A stretch of 64,000 nucleotides of DNA from Chloroflexota bacterium (GTDB taxonomy: Bacteria; Chloroflexota; Anaerolineae; Anaerolineales; Villigracilaceae). The first letter of the stretch is position 1; each line of letters starts with the position of its first letter. Shown in pieces: positions 17,315 to 23,995 of this stretch. The notes below the pieces were generated by a model. The model worked only from the letters and a program-made list of their open reading frames with translations. It ran no database searches and had not been told where the DNA came from. Location of the stretch: positions 1 to 64,000 of the forward strand of contig JACAEM010000004.1 in NCBI GenBank assembly GCA_013388855.1, written 5' to 3'. The position numbers and the translations under genes are program-made.

Positions 17315-18400
17315 ATGGACTTTTCCCTTGTAACTTCTGTTTTTGATACACTTCACGTCACTCCACCCCCAAGGCTGGTCCTGCTCGAGGCGCGTACTCT
17401 TTCCTCCGCGCATGTACCGCCATATCCGCCCGATATGCCGGTATTGTTGACTGGCGTGGCTTCGCGCGAGCTGGCGCTCCAGGTGAAGACGGTATTGATG
17501 ACAACGTATCCGCAGGAACATAGGGTGTTCGTAATTGCAGAAGAAAAAAAGAAGGAGGAAAGATTGGGAGAATTGGAGGATTACTTTTTTTCCGAGTCCA
17601 CCTGCCTGTTCGTTCCTGCGCTGGGAGAAGGAACATCGTTCGAATCGTTTGTCGAAATCGTTGCCCACCTGCGCGCGCCGGATGGATGTCCGTGGGATAG
17701 AGAGCAGACACACGAAACCCTGCGTAAACACTTGCTGGAGGAATCCTACGAAGCTATTACCGCCATCGACTCGGGCGACTTCGCCGATATGCGCGAAGAG
17801 TTTGGCGATCTGTTGCTGCAGGTCGTTTTACAGTCGCAGATTGCAAATGAGGAGGGGTGGTTCAATGTCAATCAGGTGGTGCATGGCATCCACTCGAAGA
17901 TCGTGCGGCGGCATCCGCACGTGTTTGGTGATGTAAAACTGGACGGCGTGGATGGCGTGCTGGCAAATTGGGAGAAATTGAAAGAGAAGGAAAGAGGGAA
18001 GAAGAAAGACGGTAAGGGATTATTGGACGGCGTGCCGGTTGCCTTGCCCGCCCTCGAGCAGGCACAGGAGTATCAAGATCGCGCCGCGCGTGTCGGTTTC
18101 GACTGGCCCGAAATTGCGGGTGTGTTAGATAAAATTTCAGAAGAGATCGCGGAGGTCAAAAACGCCACGAACGAACAGGAACTGACATCGGAATTAGGCG
18201 ACCTGCTCTTCGCTCTCGTCAACCTGGCTCGCTGGAAGAAAGTGGATGCTGAGTCTGCTTTGCGAGGCACAAACGCCAAATTCAAGAAACGCTTTGCTTT
18301 TGTGGAACAAGGAGCCAAACGACAGGGTCGAAATCTATCTGATCTCTCCCTCGAAGAGATGGATAATTTCTGGAACGAAGCGAAAAGGCTTGGAATCTAG
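17315..18400 (+). CDS. mazG: MazG-type nucleoside triphosphate pyrophosphohydrolase with half methylase domain
   Basis: A 361-residue protein. Residues about 110-361 are a double MazG domain with metal-binding helices EESYEAI...EEFGDLLLQ and a second EEIAEV...SELGDLL, expected to hydrolyse NTPs to NMP and PPi. Residues 1-110 resemble only the C-terminal half of the tetrapyrrole-methylase domain found in YabN-type fusions (VLLTGVASRELALQVK, MTTYPQEHRVFVI). The SAM-binding N-terminal half is missing. An AAGGAGAC site supports this start, so the short form appears real and not a miscall. Confidence 0.88.
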   Translation: MDFSLVTSVFDTLHVTPPPRLVLLEARTLSSAHVPPYPPDMPVLLTGVASRELALQVKTVLMTTYPQEHRVFVIAEEKKKEERLGELEDYFFSESTCLFVPALGEGTSFESFVEIVAHLRAPDGCPWDREQTHETLRKHLLEESYEAITAIDSGDFADMREEFGDLLLQVVLQSQIANEEGWFNVNQVVHGIHSKIVRRHPHVFGDVKLDGVDGVLANWEKLKEKERGKKKDGKGLLDGVPVALPALEQAQEYQDRAARVGFDWPEIAGVLDKISEEIAEVKNATNEQELTSELGDLLFALVNLARWKKVDAESALRGTNAKFKKRFAFVEQGAKRQGRNLSDLSLEEMDNFWNEAKRLGI

Positions 18401-18401
18401 C

Positions 18402-18540
18402 GCTGCCTGCCGATGATCGTTCTGCCCTTTCAATGGACTTCTTGGCTTCGGTAAGACCCACATCGGTCGTTTCGCGATAGTTCTTGATGACTTCGATCTT
18501 GTTGCGGATTCGAAACGGGCACGTTTGGCGGCGGATGACC
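18402..18540 (-). pseudogene. Remnant of an L7/L12 C-terminal-domain-like protein
   Basis: On the minus strand, 18503-18420 encodes NKIEVIKNYRETTDVGLTEA and then KKSIERAE. This closely resembles the C-terminal domain of ribosomal protein L7/L12 (KIxVIKxxRExTGLGLxEAKxxVE). No start codon or ribosome site precedes it in frame. A PPNV-like segment expected just upstream lies in another frame, so the gene looks frameshifted. It sits between convergent mazG and a lipoprotein gene. It could also be an intact but unusual small gene. Confidence 0.4.
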
Positions 18541-18567
18541 GTTTCACTCGACGCTGCGAGGGGCGGA

Positions 18568-19179
18568 TCATTTGTTGCACGTAAACCTTGCCAGCGCTTC
18601 GTCGAAGAGGGGCCGGACACTCTCCGCCTGCGGGGTATAGATTTTCCAGGCAAAGGCGCGTCCGCCGCAGATCCACGCCGCCGCGCCGCCATGTGGCAGG
18701 ACAGGGGAGGCGGAAAAAGTAATCGGGGAGAAGACGACGTTCATATCGCGTATCAGTTTCACGTCCAGAGTTCCGACGCGTGTATCTACATTCTTATCCA
18801 CGATCAAATCGAGCATGAACTGAGGGTCGGCTGTGCCAGGCGCGATCTGCCAGATCATTTGAATGAACAGATTCCCGTTGGAGGCGGCAATGAATCCCCG
18901 CGAATATGTGCTGGGGTTTGCCTGATCGCTGCTGACCGCGCTGACGTCGTAAAACGCCATGTCGATGGGGTGCCCGATGCAGAACTGGTATTCACAGAAA
19001 AGCCCGGCAAGGTCGAATGGTGTGGAAGATGGCTGGGGCGTCGGGATGGGGTTCGGTGTATTCGTGGGAATTGCCGCGAGGGTCGCGGCGACGGATTGCG
19101 CGACCTGCGCATTGGAATCATTTTTTGGAGTACAGGCTGATACAATTAAAACAAGCAGGAATAAAAGGCGATAACGCAT
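18568..19179 (-). CDS. Lipoprotein of unknown function
   Basis: A 203-residue protein with a signal peptide ending in lipobox VSAC (Cys16), then a Thr/Pro/Asn linker to about residue 55, then a globular domain with Cys pairs near residues 62 and 67 and near residues 175 and 200. It would be anchored on the outer face of the membrane. The family was not recognised. The start is the ATG 7 bases after a perfect TATAAT with no ribosome site, so translation is probably leaderless. It is divergent from the next lipoprotein gene. Confidence 0.75.
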   Translation of the reverse strand: MRYRLLFLLVLIVSACTPKNDSNAQVAQSVAATLAAIPTNTPNPIPTPQPSSTPFDLAGLFCEYQFCIGHPIDMAFYDVSAVSSDQANPSTYSRGFIAASNGNLFIQMIWQIAPGTADPQFMLDLIVDKNVDTRVGTLDVKLIRDMNVVFSPITFSASPVLPHGGAAAWICGGRAFAWKIYTPQAESVRPLFDEALARFTCNK

Positions 19180-19186
19180 GCGTCCG

Positions 19187-19192
19187 ATTATA
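19187..19192 (-). promoter_or_regulatory. -10 element TATAAT for leaderless lipoprotein gene
   Basis: On the minus strand TATAAT lies at 19192-19187. Seven bases separate it from the ATG at 19179, and no Shine-Dalgarno lies between. Transcription would begin at or next to the start codon. No convincing -35 is seen. Confidence 0.55.
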
Positions 19193-19246
19193 CAATTTTT
19201 CGGAACAAACTTTGCCGGGTTCTCGTCAATTGAGAAAGGAGAAAGA

Positions 19247-20227
19247 ATGAAAAGACTCTTACTGTTGTTCGTTCCATTCGTGATGTTAATTTCCGCCTGT
19301 GCACCGCAGGCGGCTCCCACACAAGAATCCGTGCTGCCGACGGATGATGTTCAGCCGCCGGAATCAACCCCGACACAACTTCCTGTGGAATTGACGCCCG
19401 CCCAAATCGCCGCGGTTTCGGCTCTTGCTGACATAACGGGCTTGTCTGCCGACAAAATTTCCCTGGTCTCCACTGAAGCCGTAACGTGGCCTGACGGTTG
19501 TCTTGGCGTGCAGCGTCCGGGCATGATGTGTACGCAAGCGCTCGTGGATGGATTCAAGATCGTGCTCGAAGCCGATGGCAAGGAGTATGAATTCCATACC
19601 GATGAGGATGGCAGCGCCATTGTGCTTGTAGTAACAGGTGAAACGTCCGGGTTGGTGGAGGATGCCATCGTCGCTCAACTGGCTCAAAACCTTGATTTGG
19701 ACAAGGGCGATATTTCTGTGGTGAGCAGTGAGGATGTTGAATTCAGCGATGCCTGTATGGGCGTCGCCATGCCCGATATCATGTGCGCTCAGGTGATTAC
19801 CCCGGGAAGGATCATTGTCCTGGAAGCCGACGGCATTCAATACGAATACCATACCAGTATAGACGGCTCCCGGGTCCAACCGGCTACCCCTGCCTTGATT
19901 TGGAAACGTGAAGGCGGCATTGCCGGATTTTGCGATAGTATGATCGTGTTCCTTTCCGGTGAAGTGTATACGAGCAATTGCCGTGGTTCGGATGGAAAAA
20001 TGGGGGTATTGTCCGCATTGCTCACGGCGGAAGAGCGGGATCAATTCGATGCCTGGATCGGTGAATTTGGTCAAGCCGAATTGGATGCATCCGACCCCGA
20101 AGGTGTTGCCGACCGCATGGTGCTCACTTTGACCTTCTTTGGGTTAAGCGACGGCAAGTTTGCCGCATCAGACGAGGAAGCCCTGTTCCTGTGGACGCAG
20201 GACTTATTCAGAAAACTAAATAGTTAA
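19247..20227 (+). CDS. Lipoprotein with two tandem copies of a WPD-CLG domain
   Basis: A 326-residue protein with a signal peptide and lipobox ISAC (Cys15), then a Pro/Thr linker. Two related domains follow, at about 55-125 and 130-205. Each carries ISLVSTEAVTWPDGCLGV or ISVVSSEDVEFSDACMGV, a second Cys (MMCTQ, IMCAQ), and a VLEADGKEYEFHT-like strand. A third, different domain (about 215-326) has its own Cys pair. The start at 19247 is set by AAAGGAGAAAG. Function is unknown; an extracytoplasmic binding role is a guess. Confidence 0.75.
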   Translation: MKRLLLLFVPFVMLISACAPQAAPTQESVLPTDDVQPPESTPTQLPVELTPAQIAAVSALADITGLSADKISLVSTEAVTWPDGCLGVQRPGMMCTQALVDGFKIVLEADGKEYEFHTDEDGSAIVLVVTGETSGLVEDAIVAQLAQNLDLDKGDISVVSSEDVEFSDACMGVAMPDIMCAQVITPGRIIVLEADGIQYEYHTSIDGSRVQPATPALIWKREGGIAGFCDSMIVFLSGEVYTSNCRGSDGKMGVLSALLTAEERDQFDAWIGEFGQAELDASDPEGVADRMVLTLTFFGLSDGKFAASDEEALFLWTQDLFRKLNS

Positions 20228-20230
20228 AAT

Positions 20231-20261
20231 CAAATAGTCCCGCGATACGCGGGGCTATTTG
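20231..20261. terminator. Bidirectional terminator
   Basis: The arms CAAATAGTCCCGCG and CGCGGGGCTATTTG (one mismatch) flank ATA. A T-rich stretch lies downstream on each strand. It serves the lipoprotein gene on the plus strand and nirK on the minus strand. Confidence 0.85.
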
Positions 20262-20270
20262 ATTGTTTTC

Positions 20271-21728
20271 TTAGTGGCCACTGCCTGAGGTTGGTGTGCC
20301 GTGATAAATCTCAGCGTTTTCAGGTCCTTCAACAACCAGGAAGCCAGCCAATCCACGTTGCAGCCTGGCGAGCGCATGATCGACTAGGATGAAATTGCCT
20401 GGCACCTCAAGACCAAACTCAACCATTGTGGCACCGCCGGGAGGCACAAGCGTGGTTTGGACGTCCGTAAGTGGATTCGATGTCAGGGAAGCCTGATCGT
20501 ACACACGGTCGAAGATTTCACCGATTACGTGGAAGGAGGATGTGAAGTTGGGACCGCCCACGCCAAAGAAGATCCGCACAGTCTCGCCAACATTGGCTTT
20601 GAGTGGCTTCTGGGTTGTCAACGCGCCAACTGCGCCATTGAACACCAGGTATTCGGGATTTTCATTTAACAGTGCCTGGGTATCTTCTGTCAAGAGACCG
20701 GTGGAGCCAAACGCTTCCTTCGTGTAAATTTCGCCTTGCATTACATAAAATTCGCGGTCAACAGGAGGTAATCCGCCTTCAGGTTCGACAAGGATTAATC
20801 CATACATGCCGTTGGCGATATGCTGGGCGACCATTGGGGTGGCACAGTGATAGACGTACAACCCAGGGTTAAGCGCTTTGGCAGTGAACATGGTCTCTTC
20901 ACCAGGAGCAGTTTGGGTCATGACAGCACCGCCGCCGGGACCCGTCACAGCATGAAAGTCCACAGAGTGGGGCATGGTGCTGTTGGTCAGGTTGCGCATG
21001 TGGACTTCGATCGTATCGCCCACGCTCACTCGATAAAACGGACCGGGCACCTTGCCATTGAATGTCCAATACTTGAAGGTCGTACCGTCTGCAAGTTGTC
21101 CTTCAATCTCCACGGCTTCCAAGTCGATGCGGACGACCTGCGGTTCGCGATCACCAATAGGGGCAGGTATTTCAGTGGGGTCACGAACGATATCAGCGCC
21201 GGATGTTGCTTCGCCGTTCACAACAACAGGTTCATTAGCTGCAATGTAATCGCCGGAAACAGCCACCGCCGGGGCGGAATCAGCAAGCGCATTGCCAGCC
21301 ACATTGATTTTCCCCTCCATCCCAGCCTGACGGTGCCCCGGCAAGGTGCAGAAATATGCGAACGTGCCGCCTTTATTCGGGATAAAAGTGAGTGTCACGC
21401 TCGACCCCTTGCCAATCACATGTTCGGATGTTGCGTTGAAATCCGGGAAGGAAATATCATGCTCAACGCCGTCGCCGCTGGAGAGGGTGATCTTGACTGT
21501 ATCGCCGGTATTGGCGTTCAGGACCGGATTCTCCACGCCATCGATACCACCGCCTACGCCGATATACACCATCTTTCCGCTCACCATTGCTGTGGTCAGC
21601 GCGTATTCGACCACCTTACCGTTCAACGATATATTCGACGTGTTTTCAGTTTGCGGTACGTTACCGCAGGCCCCAACCACGAACGCGATAACGAAAAACA
21701 TACTTAATAGTTTAACAGAGGTCTTCAT
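20271..21728 (-). CDS. nirK: Copper nitrite reductase NirK with N-terminal cupredoxin domain
   Basis: A 485-residue lipoprotein (Cys21) that should reduce nitrite to NO outside the membrane. Residues 40-145 are an extra cupredoxin with type 1 ligands H90, C127, H132 and M137. Residues 195-470 are the NirK core. Its type 1 ligands are H254, C295, H303 and M308; its type 2 ligands are H259, H294 and H451; and the catalytic pair is D257 and H400. The fused cupredoxin probably passes electrons to the core. The start is set by AAAAGGAG before ATG at 21728. It lies 1 base after the DUF1858 gene in one unit. Confidence 0.95.
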   Translation of the reverse strand: MKTSVKLLSMFFVIAFVVGACGNVPQTENTSNISLNGKVVEYALTTAMVSGKMVYIGVGGGIDGVENPVLNANTGDTVKITLSSGDGVEHDISFPDFNATSEHVIGKGSSVTLTFIPNKGGTFAYFCTLPGHRQAGMEGKINVAGNALADSAPAVAVSGDYIAANEPVVVNGEATSGADIVRDPTEIPAPIGDREPQVVRIDLEAVEIEGQLADGTTFKYWTFNGKVPGPFYRVSVGDTIEVHMRNLTNSTMPHSVDFHAVTGPGGGAVMTQTAPGEETMFTAKALNPGLYVYHCATPMVAQHIANGMYGLILVEPEGGLPPVDREFYVMQGEIYTKEAFGSTGLLTEDTQALLNENPEYLVFNGAVGALTTQKPLKANVGETVRIFFGVGGPNFTSSFHVIGEIFDRVYDQASLTSNPLTDVQTTLVPPGGATMVEFGLEVPGNFILVDHALARLQRGLAGFLVVEGPENAEIYHGTPTSGSGH

Positions 21729-21729
21729 A

Positions 21730-21954
21730 TTAACTCCTTTTAGAAATGGTTCGGATATGATTCTCCAAAACATCAAGGAACTCCTCAGGTGAAACTTGAT
21801 AGGTCTCAGCCACTTCTCGAAGCGTGCAGAACTTTTGCAGAAAGCAACCAATGCAATCCGCTTTTCCGTTCAAAAAAACCGTATAGGCGTCGGGCCAGGC
21901 TTTCAACACATCTTCGACGGTCATCTCAGATTGGAGATCGATTATTGTGTCCAT
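21730..21954 (-). CDS. DUF1858 domain protein
   Basis: A 74-residue protein matching the DUF1858 family (start IIDLQSEMTVEDVLKAWPDA). It has three cysteines in DCIGCFLQKFC, a candidate redox disulfide or metal site. Family members often sit beside denitrification or hybrid-cluster genes. It is the first gene of the nirK unit. The ATG follows a -10 by 7 bases without a ribosome site, so its mRNA is probably leaderless. A role in nitrite or NO metabolism is inferred from context. Confidence 0.88.
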   Translation of the reverse strand: MDTIIDLQSEMTVEDVLKAWPDAYTVFLNGKADCIGCFLQKFCTLREVAETYQVSPEEFLDVLENHIRTISKRS

Positions 21955-21961
21955 TTATATA

Positions 21962-22003
21962 AAGATACTCCGAATTGAACTTCCCCTCTTTGCGCAAGCG
22001 CAA
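21962..22003 (-). promoter_or_regulatory. nirK-unit promoter with NnrR/Fnr-type site
   Basis: A perfect palindrome TTGCGCAAGCGCAA lies at 21990-22003. It fits TTGCG-N4-CGCAA, the half-site pattern known for NnrR-type Crp/Fnr regulators. On the minus strand a -10 TATCTT lies at 21967-21962. The palindrome centre (21996.5) is 32 bases from the -10 centre, which places the site at -41.5, the class II activator position. The predicted start of transcription is about 21955, next to the ATG. Confidence 0.78.
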
Positions 22004-22015
22004 ATAAGTACGAAC

Positions 22016-22050
22016 AAAAAAAGTACGCGAGACTCGTGCCTCGCGTACTT
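22016..22050 (-). terminator. Terminator of the Crp/Fnr regulator gene
   Basis: Stem AAGTACGCGAG (22021-22031) / CTCGCGTACTT (22040-22050) with an 8-base loop. On the minus strand it is followed by seven T residues (22022-22016). It separates the regulator gene from the nirK unit. Confidence 0.88.
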
Positions 22051-22063
22051 TTGCGCTTCTTTC

Positions 22064-22768
22064 TCAGCCGATTATTGATTCGCCCCCCTCTGAGATTCGC
22101 ACCAATTCATGCGGCCTTCGGATCAGAACTCTCTCCCGACCTGCCTCCACCAAACCCTGCTTTTCCCACTCTGAAAGCACCCGGCTGACGGTATATAACG
22201 TTGTCCCAGACATCTCAGCCAGATCTTGCCGCGTGAAAGATAGTTCAATATCACCATTGATGGTTTTAGTGCCCATCTGCGAAGCCAGTCTGAGCATGGC
22301 GTGAGCGATGCGGCGCTCCACCTTCTCTGTGGCAAGTTCACGATAGCGCTCTTGCATTTCCTGGATATACCCTGTCATCAGTTTCATCAGGTCGAATGAG
22401 AGGTAAGGACGGGTTTGCATCATTTCCCGCAAAAAATCACTCTTGATCGCAAGCGCCGTACTGTGTTCGAGCGCCTGGGCGGTGGCTGGATAAGTGGCAT
22501 TCTCCCGGACCACACCCAGCGCGCCGAACATCTGCCACTCATTGATTGTCCGCAGATTCACCTGTTGTCCAGCGGAATTCATTTGCATCAATTTGGCGCG
22601 CCCCGAAATGAGCACATAAAAATAGACCGCCGAATCGCCCTGAAAAAAGAAAAATTCACCCTCTTCAATCGAACGTTCCACTGAATTTTGAGTGAACAGT
22701 TTTAGGTCATCGTCAGTGGCATTTTGAAAGACGCTCACCCGACGCAACTGTAACGGGTCAATTGCCAT
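22064..22768 (-). CDS. Crp/Fnr family transcriptional regulator
   Basis: A 234-residue regulator. The cyclic-nucleotide-binding-like beta roll is at about 10-125, the long dimer helix near 130-160, and the Crp-type winged helix-turn-helix at about 165-225 (SFTRQDLAEMSGTTLYTVSR). There are no cysteines to hold an Fe-S cluster, which argues for a DNR/NnrR-like sensor over a true FNR. It is adjacent to, and in the same direction as, a nirK unit with a matching site, so it is the likely activator. The ligand (NO or other) is unknown. Confidence 0.9.
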   Translation of the reverse strand: MAIDPLQLRRVSVFQNATDDDLKLFTQNSVERSIEEGEFFFFQGDSAVYFYVLISGRAKLMQMNSAGQQVNLRTINEWQMFGALGVVRENATYPATAQALEHSTALAIKSDFLREMMQTRPYLSFDLMKLMTGYIQEMQERYRELATEKVERRIAHAMLRLASQMGTKTINGDIELSFTRQDLAEMSGTTLYTVSRVLSEWEKQGLVEAGRERVLIRRPHELVRISEGGESIIG

Positions 22769-22774
22769 ACAGCA

Positions 22775-22780
22775 ATTTTA
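22775..22780 (-). promoter_or_regulatory. -10 element TAAAAT for regulator gene
   Basis: On the minus strand TAAAAT (22780-22775) lies 6 bases before the ATG at 22768. The nearest purine-rich stretch (AAGGG) is too far upstream to act as a normal ribosome site. This fits the leaderless pattern seen at other genes here. Confidence 0.45.
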
Positions 22781-22842
22781 CCCTTGATTAGGAAATCATA
22801 ACAAATATGACAAAAATCCTGCGATTTTGTGACAGGCACGGG

Positions 22843-22904
22843 TTGACATGATTGATCTGGTAAAGTATCATGATCACGCTCCCCCTACCCCCCTGGGGGG
22901 GGTA
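22843..22904 (+). promoter_or_regulatory. csoR operon promoter and CsoR operator
   Basis: A consensus promoter, TTGACA (22843-22848), 17 bases, TATCAT (22866-22871), is followed by a palindromic GC block at 22886-22904, TACCCCCC-T-GGGGGGGGTA. The block resembles known CsoR operators (TACCC...GGGTA) and covers about +9 to +27. Cu-free CsoR bound there would block transcription; Cu(I) binding would release it. Confidence 0.85.
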
Positions 22905-22945
22905 AGAGAAAGCCGACTGACTTCCTCTGAGCGGAAGAGGTAACC

Positions 22946-23215
22946 ATGGAGAACGATAGCACTCTCAGAAGACTGAAGACCGTGGAAGGTCACTTGCGCG
23001 GCGTCATCCGCATGGTGGAGGAAGATGCCTATTGTATAGACGTGATCCGCCAGATCCAGGCAGTAGAGGCAGCATTGAACAAGGTCAGTTCGAGGATCCT
23101 TGAAGACCACCTCAATTCCTGCGTTATCACCGCTATTCAGGGTAACGACAAGAAGGAACGCGAGCGTGTTTTGAAGGAAATCACAGAAGTTTTCGAAATG
23201 TCCACAAAAGTCTGA
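22946..23215 (+). CDS. csoR: Copper-sensing repressor CsoR
   Basis: An 89-residue all-helical protein of the CsoR/RcnR family. The Cu(I) ligand set C-H-C is present as C30, H55 and C59, which points to CsoR and not the formaldehyde (FrmR) or nickel (RcnR) branches. It is first in the copper operon and follows its own likely operator. A GAAGAGG site precedes the ATG. Confidence 0.93.
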   Translation: MENDSTLRRLKTVEGHLRGVIRMVEEDAYCIDVIRQIQAVEAALNKVSSRILEDHLNSCVITAIQGNDKKERERVLKEITEVFEMSTKV

Positions 23216-23234
23216 AAATTTTAGGAGTGTTGAA

Positions 23235-23654
23235 ATGTACAAGACAATTCTTGCTGCCTTGCTCATCTTGGCCCTTTCGGCGTGTGTCTCTGAAACGAGA
23301 CCGGCCTCCGACCTTACGGTCGAGATGAATGATTTTTCCTATACCCCGTCCTCCATCACCGTAGCTGCCGGGGAGCTGGTGGAGATGAAAATCAAAAATA
23401 TTGGGCAGATCGAACACGACTTTGTCGTTGAGCGGATTGACGTTTCCTCGGTCTCGACGGAGGGAAGCGGTGTGGGCGAGCACCACATGGGTGGGAACCA
23501 CGAAGAATATGACCTGCACGTCTCGACCATTGCCGGGGAAACGAGCGTTTTGAAATTCATACCCAACGCGCCGGGTATCTACAAAATATTTTGTTCCGTG
23601 GATGGACATGAGGCTGCCGGCATGATTGGCGAACTCATTGTTGTCTCAAAATAA
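23235..23654 (+). CDS. Cupredoxin-domain lipoprotein
   Basis: A 139-residue protein with a signal peptide and lipobox LSAC (Cys17). A plastocyanin-like domain follows with type 1 copper ligands H61, C120, H125 and M130. A His/Gly-rich insert EHHMGGNHEEYDLH at 82-95 could bind extra metal. It is probably a surface copper carrier or electron carrier. It sits between csoR and copZ, so copper induction is expected. Confidence 0.88.
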   Translation: MYKTILAALLILALSACVSETRPASDLTVEMNDFSYTPSSITVAAGELVEMKIKNIGQIEHDFVVERIDVSSVSTEGSGVGEHHMGGNHEEYDLHVSTIAGETSVLKFIPNAPGIYKIFCSVDGHEAAGMIGELIVVSK

Positions 23655-23682
23655 CTATCATTTACCCTAGGAGAAATAACCC

Positions 23683-23901
23683 ATGATCACAGTTACCTAC
23701 TCCATCCCTGCTATCCACTGCGGACATTGCACCCACACTATCGAAATGGAAGTCGGCGAATTGCAAGGCGTCCAGTCCGTGAAGGCTGAAATCGACACGA
23801 AAAAAGTTACCATTACATTTGACGCACCCGCCAGCGAAGAAAAGATCAAATCCCTGCTGGCTGAGATCAACTATCCTGCCGAGGGGTTACTCACACTTTA
23901 G
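23683..23901 (+). CDS. copZ: Heavy-metal-associated domain protein (CopZ-like)
   Basis: A 72-residue single HMA domain with beta-alpha-beta-beta-alpha-beta pattern. The metal loop is HCGHC, replacing the common MxCxxC, with an extra His before the first Cys. It should carry Cu(I) in the cytoplasm to CopA, encoded next. It is 28 bases after the cupredoxin gene. Confidence 0.88.
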   Translation: MITVTYSIPAIHCGHCTHTIEMEVGELQGVQSVKAEIDTKKVTITFDAPASEEKIKSLLAEINYPAEGLLTL

Positions 23902-23909
23902 ATTTTTCA

Positions 23910-23984
23910 TGTCATGCTGAGGAGTGAAGCGACAAAGTGCTCCATCCAATGATGCCGAGTTCCTTTGCTCTGTTCAGAGTGACA
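23910..23984. repeat. Dispersed palindromic repeat, copy 1 (copZ-copA gap)
   Basis: The ends TGTCATGCTGAG (23910-23921) and TTCAGAGTGACA (23973-23984) are imperfect inverted repeats. The inner GGAGTGAAGCGACAAAG is shared in form with the other copies at 37562, 38653 and 43573. It occupies nearly the whole gap upstream of copA and could form an RNA hairpin between the two genes. Confidence 0.7.
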
Positions 23985-23995
23985 TTGTGAGAAGT

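Noticed and set aside
20820-21707. 295-codon plus-strand open frame opposite nirK
   Set aside because: Antisense to a gene with every expected copper ligand.
23924-23995. Longer copA start at GTG 23924
   Set aside because: The added residues would be encoded by a dispersed palindromic repeat; ATG 23996 directly precedes the HMA domain.
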